Below, piece after piece: positions 63,157 to 64,000 of a stretch of DNA of 64,000 bases. The notes under the pieces are model-generated. The model had not been told where the DNA came from. It did no database searches and worked only from the letters and a program-made list of their open reading frames with translations. The translations under genes were made by a program, and so were the position numbers. Within the stretch, counting starts at the first letter, position 1, and every line of letters begins with the position of its first letter. The stretch is from Cellulomonas persica (GTDB lineage: Bacteria; Actinomycetota; Actinomycetes; Actinomycetales; Cellulomonadaceae): NCBI RefSeq assembly GCF_007989825.1, contig NZ_BJUA01000003.1, positions 214,113 through 278,112 of the forward strand. The letters are read 5' to 3'.

Positions 63157-63735
63157 GTGCAGCGCCCAGTTCACCTCGATCCCCGCTCGCCCTTCGTGCT
63201 CGACACCCACGAGCTCGGTCGACGTGCGGGATCGACGCGGACCGTGCAGCGCACCGTCGCCGCTCCTGCAGATCTCGGTACCGAGGTGATCGGCATCCCC
63301 GAAGGGACGGACGTCGAGCTGGATCTGCGGCTCGAGGCCGTCATGGAGGGGGTCCTGGTCACCGGATCCGTCCGTGGCCGGGCGGTCGGGGAGTGCGTGC
63401 GCTGCCTGGGCGAGGTCGTCGAGGACGTCGACGTCACGCTCACGGAGCTGTACGTGTACCCCGAGCGTCAGGCCGCCGCGACAGAGGCGGGCGACGAGGA
63501 CGAGGACGTGCGTGAGCTCGAGGGCGATCTGATCGACCTGGAGACCGCGCTGCGGGACGTGGTGGTGCCGGCTCTGCCGTTCCAGCCGCTGTGCCGTGAC
63601 GACTGCCCGGGTCTGTGCTCCGAGTGCGGAGCGCCCCTGGCGGACGACCCTGACCATTCGCATGAGACGCTTGACCCTCGCTGGTCCGCCCTGAGCGGTC
63701 TGGTGAGCCAGGACGACGAGACGAAAGAGAGCTAG
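63157..63735 (+). CDS. DUF177 (YceD) family protein
   Basis: The protein has 192 residues. RGRAVGECVRCLGEVVEDVDV and the C-terminal pair CRDDCPGLCSECG are the YceD hallmarks; the cysteines probably bind zinc. YceD is linked to 23S rRNA accumulation and is nearly always upstream of rpmF. GTG 63157 follows GAGGGGA; an upstream GTG at 63034 would extend through the promoter. rpmF begins 2 nt after the stop. Confidence 0.9.
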   Translation: MQRPVHLDPRSPFVLDTHELGRRAGSTRTVQRTVAAPADLGTEVIGIPEGTDVELDLRLEAVMEGVLVTGSVRGRAVGECVRCLGEVVEDVDVTLTELYVYPERQAAATEAGDEDEDVRELEGDLIDLETALRDVVVPALPFQPLCRDDCPGLCSECGAPLADDPDHSHETLDPRWSALSGLVSQDDETKES

Positions 63736-63737
63736 CC

Positions 63738-63935
63738 GTGGCGGTTCCGAAGCGCAAGATGTCGCGCAGCAACACCCGTGCGCGTCGGTCGCAGTGGAAG
63801 ACCACTGCCACGACGATCACGCAGTGCCCCAACTGCAAGGCCGACAAGAAGCCTCACACGGCGTGCCCGTCGTGCGGTGCCTACAACGGTCGTCAGTACG
63901 CCGAGGCGCTGCGCAGCGAGCACGACGCCCGCTGA
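63738..63935 (+). CDS. rpmF: 50S ribosomal protein L32
   Basis: The protein has 65 residues. MAVPKRKMSRSNTRARRSQW is the L32 start, and CPNC with CPSC near residues 30-46 form the zinc ribbon (C+ form). GTG 63738 follows AAAGAGAG inside the DUF177 gene end. Confidence 0.97.
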   Translation: MAVPKRKMSRSNTRARRSQWKTTATTITQCPNCKADKKPHTACPSCGAYNGRQYAEALRSEHDAR

Positions 63936-63972
63936 CGCGGGTGCGTGCAGTCGTGACGTCCGGGAGCTCGGC

Positions 63973-64000
63973 ATGAGTGCCGGCACGGACGCCTCGGCCA
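63973..64000 (+). CDS. start of next gene, probably ribonuclease III, cut by window end
   Basis: ATG 63973 follows CGGGAGC and opens MSAGTDASA before the window ends. rnc normally follows rpmF in actinobacteria. The nine visible codons alone cannot identify it. Confidence 0.4.

Overview
The window is chromosomal DNA of a very high-GC (roughly 73-75%) Gram-positive actinobacterium. Nothing plasmid-, phage- or IS-like is visible. GTG starts are very frequent, genes often overlap by the 4-base GTGA/ATGA junction, and many first genes look leaderless. The markers WhiB2, MtrA-MtrB-LpqB, SpoIIM/RDD/MoxR/DUF58, DUF3499, Rv3235, TIGR03089, DUF5719, DUF3515 and DUF177-L32 are all present. Gene style and order suggest Micrococcales, probably the Cellulomonas/Cellulomonadaceae neighbourhood; that rank is an inference from memory, not a computed placement.

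Region 1 (1-8.1 kb) is cell surface: two SpoIID/LytB-domain exported proteins flank a UDP-GlcNAc 2-epimerase. A convergent operon encodes a sugar dehydrogenase, an aminotransferase and an N-acetyltransferase. Together the four enzymes resemble the route to a UDP-2,3-diacetamido-mannuronate-type sugar. A TIGR03089 protein follows.

Region 2 (8.1-18.2 kb) holds whiB2, a huge multi-membrane GT2 glycosyltransferase, a DUF5719 protein, a metallopeptidase-like protein without its first zinc histidine, DUF3499, a zinc-ribbon protein, phosphomannomutase, a Trm112-like protein and a cation diffusion facilitator.

Region 3 (18.2-31.6 kb) is an envelope-maintenance block. It has RDD and SpoIIM proteins with a paired palindromic site between them, then DUF58, MoxR, DUF4350, DUF4129 and a GPDPase-membrane protein on the minus strand, then mtrA-mtrB-lpqB on the plus strand. 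A PH-domain protein and a 55-residue membrane microprotein face lpqB.

Region 4 (31.8-38.8 kb) holds comF, long hpf, a YcaQ-type DNA glycosylase, an EamA exporter and secA.

Region 5 (39.1-44.5 kb) is the least understood: an Rv3235-family gene plus LysM membrane protein, an unknown protein, a small excisionase-type HTH protein, a SAF/CpaB-like protein, a CpaE/MinD-like ATPase that lacks both signature lysines, and a DUF6912 protein. Three 10-bp-phased direct repeats lie between the divergent halves.

Region 6 (44.5-56.4 kb) has tRNA-Gln(CUG), tRNA-Glu(CUC), an IclR regulator divergent from leuCD, then murA, plsC, gpsA, a Cys/Met-type PLP enzyme, ddl, DUF3515, thiL, a GNAT protein and rpmB.

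Region 7 (56.7-64 kb) has a DhaL-domain protein, recG, rsmD, a GNAT protein, coaD, a DivIVA-like coiled-coil protein, DUF177, rpmF and the first codons of a gene expected to be rnc. As I remember them, the orders mtrAB-lpqB-comF-hpf-secA-Rv3235 and leuCD-gpsA-ddl-DUF3515-thiL-rpmB-DAK2-recG-rsmD-coaD are both shared with Mycobacterium.
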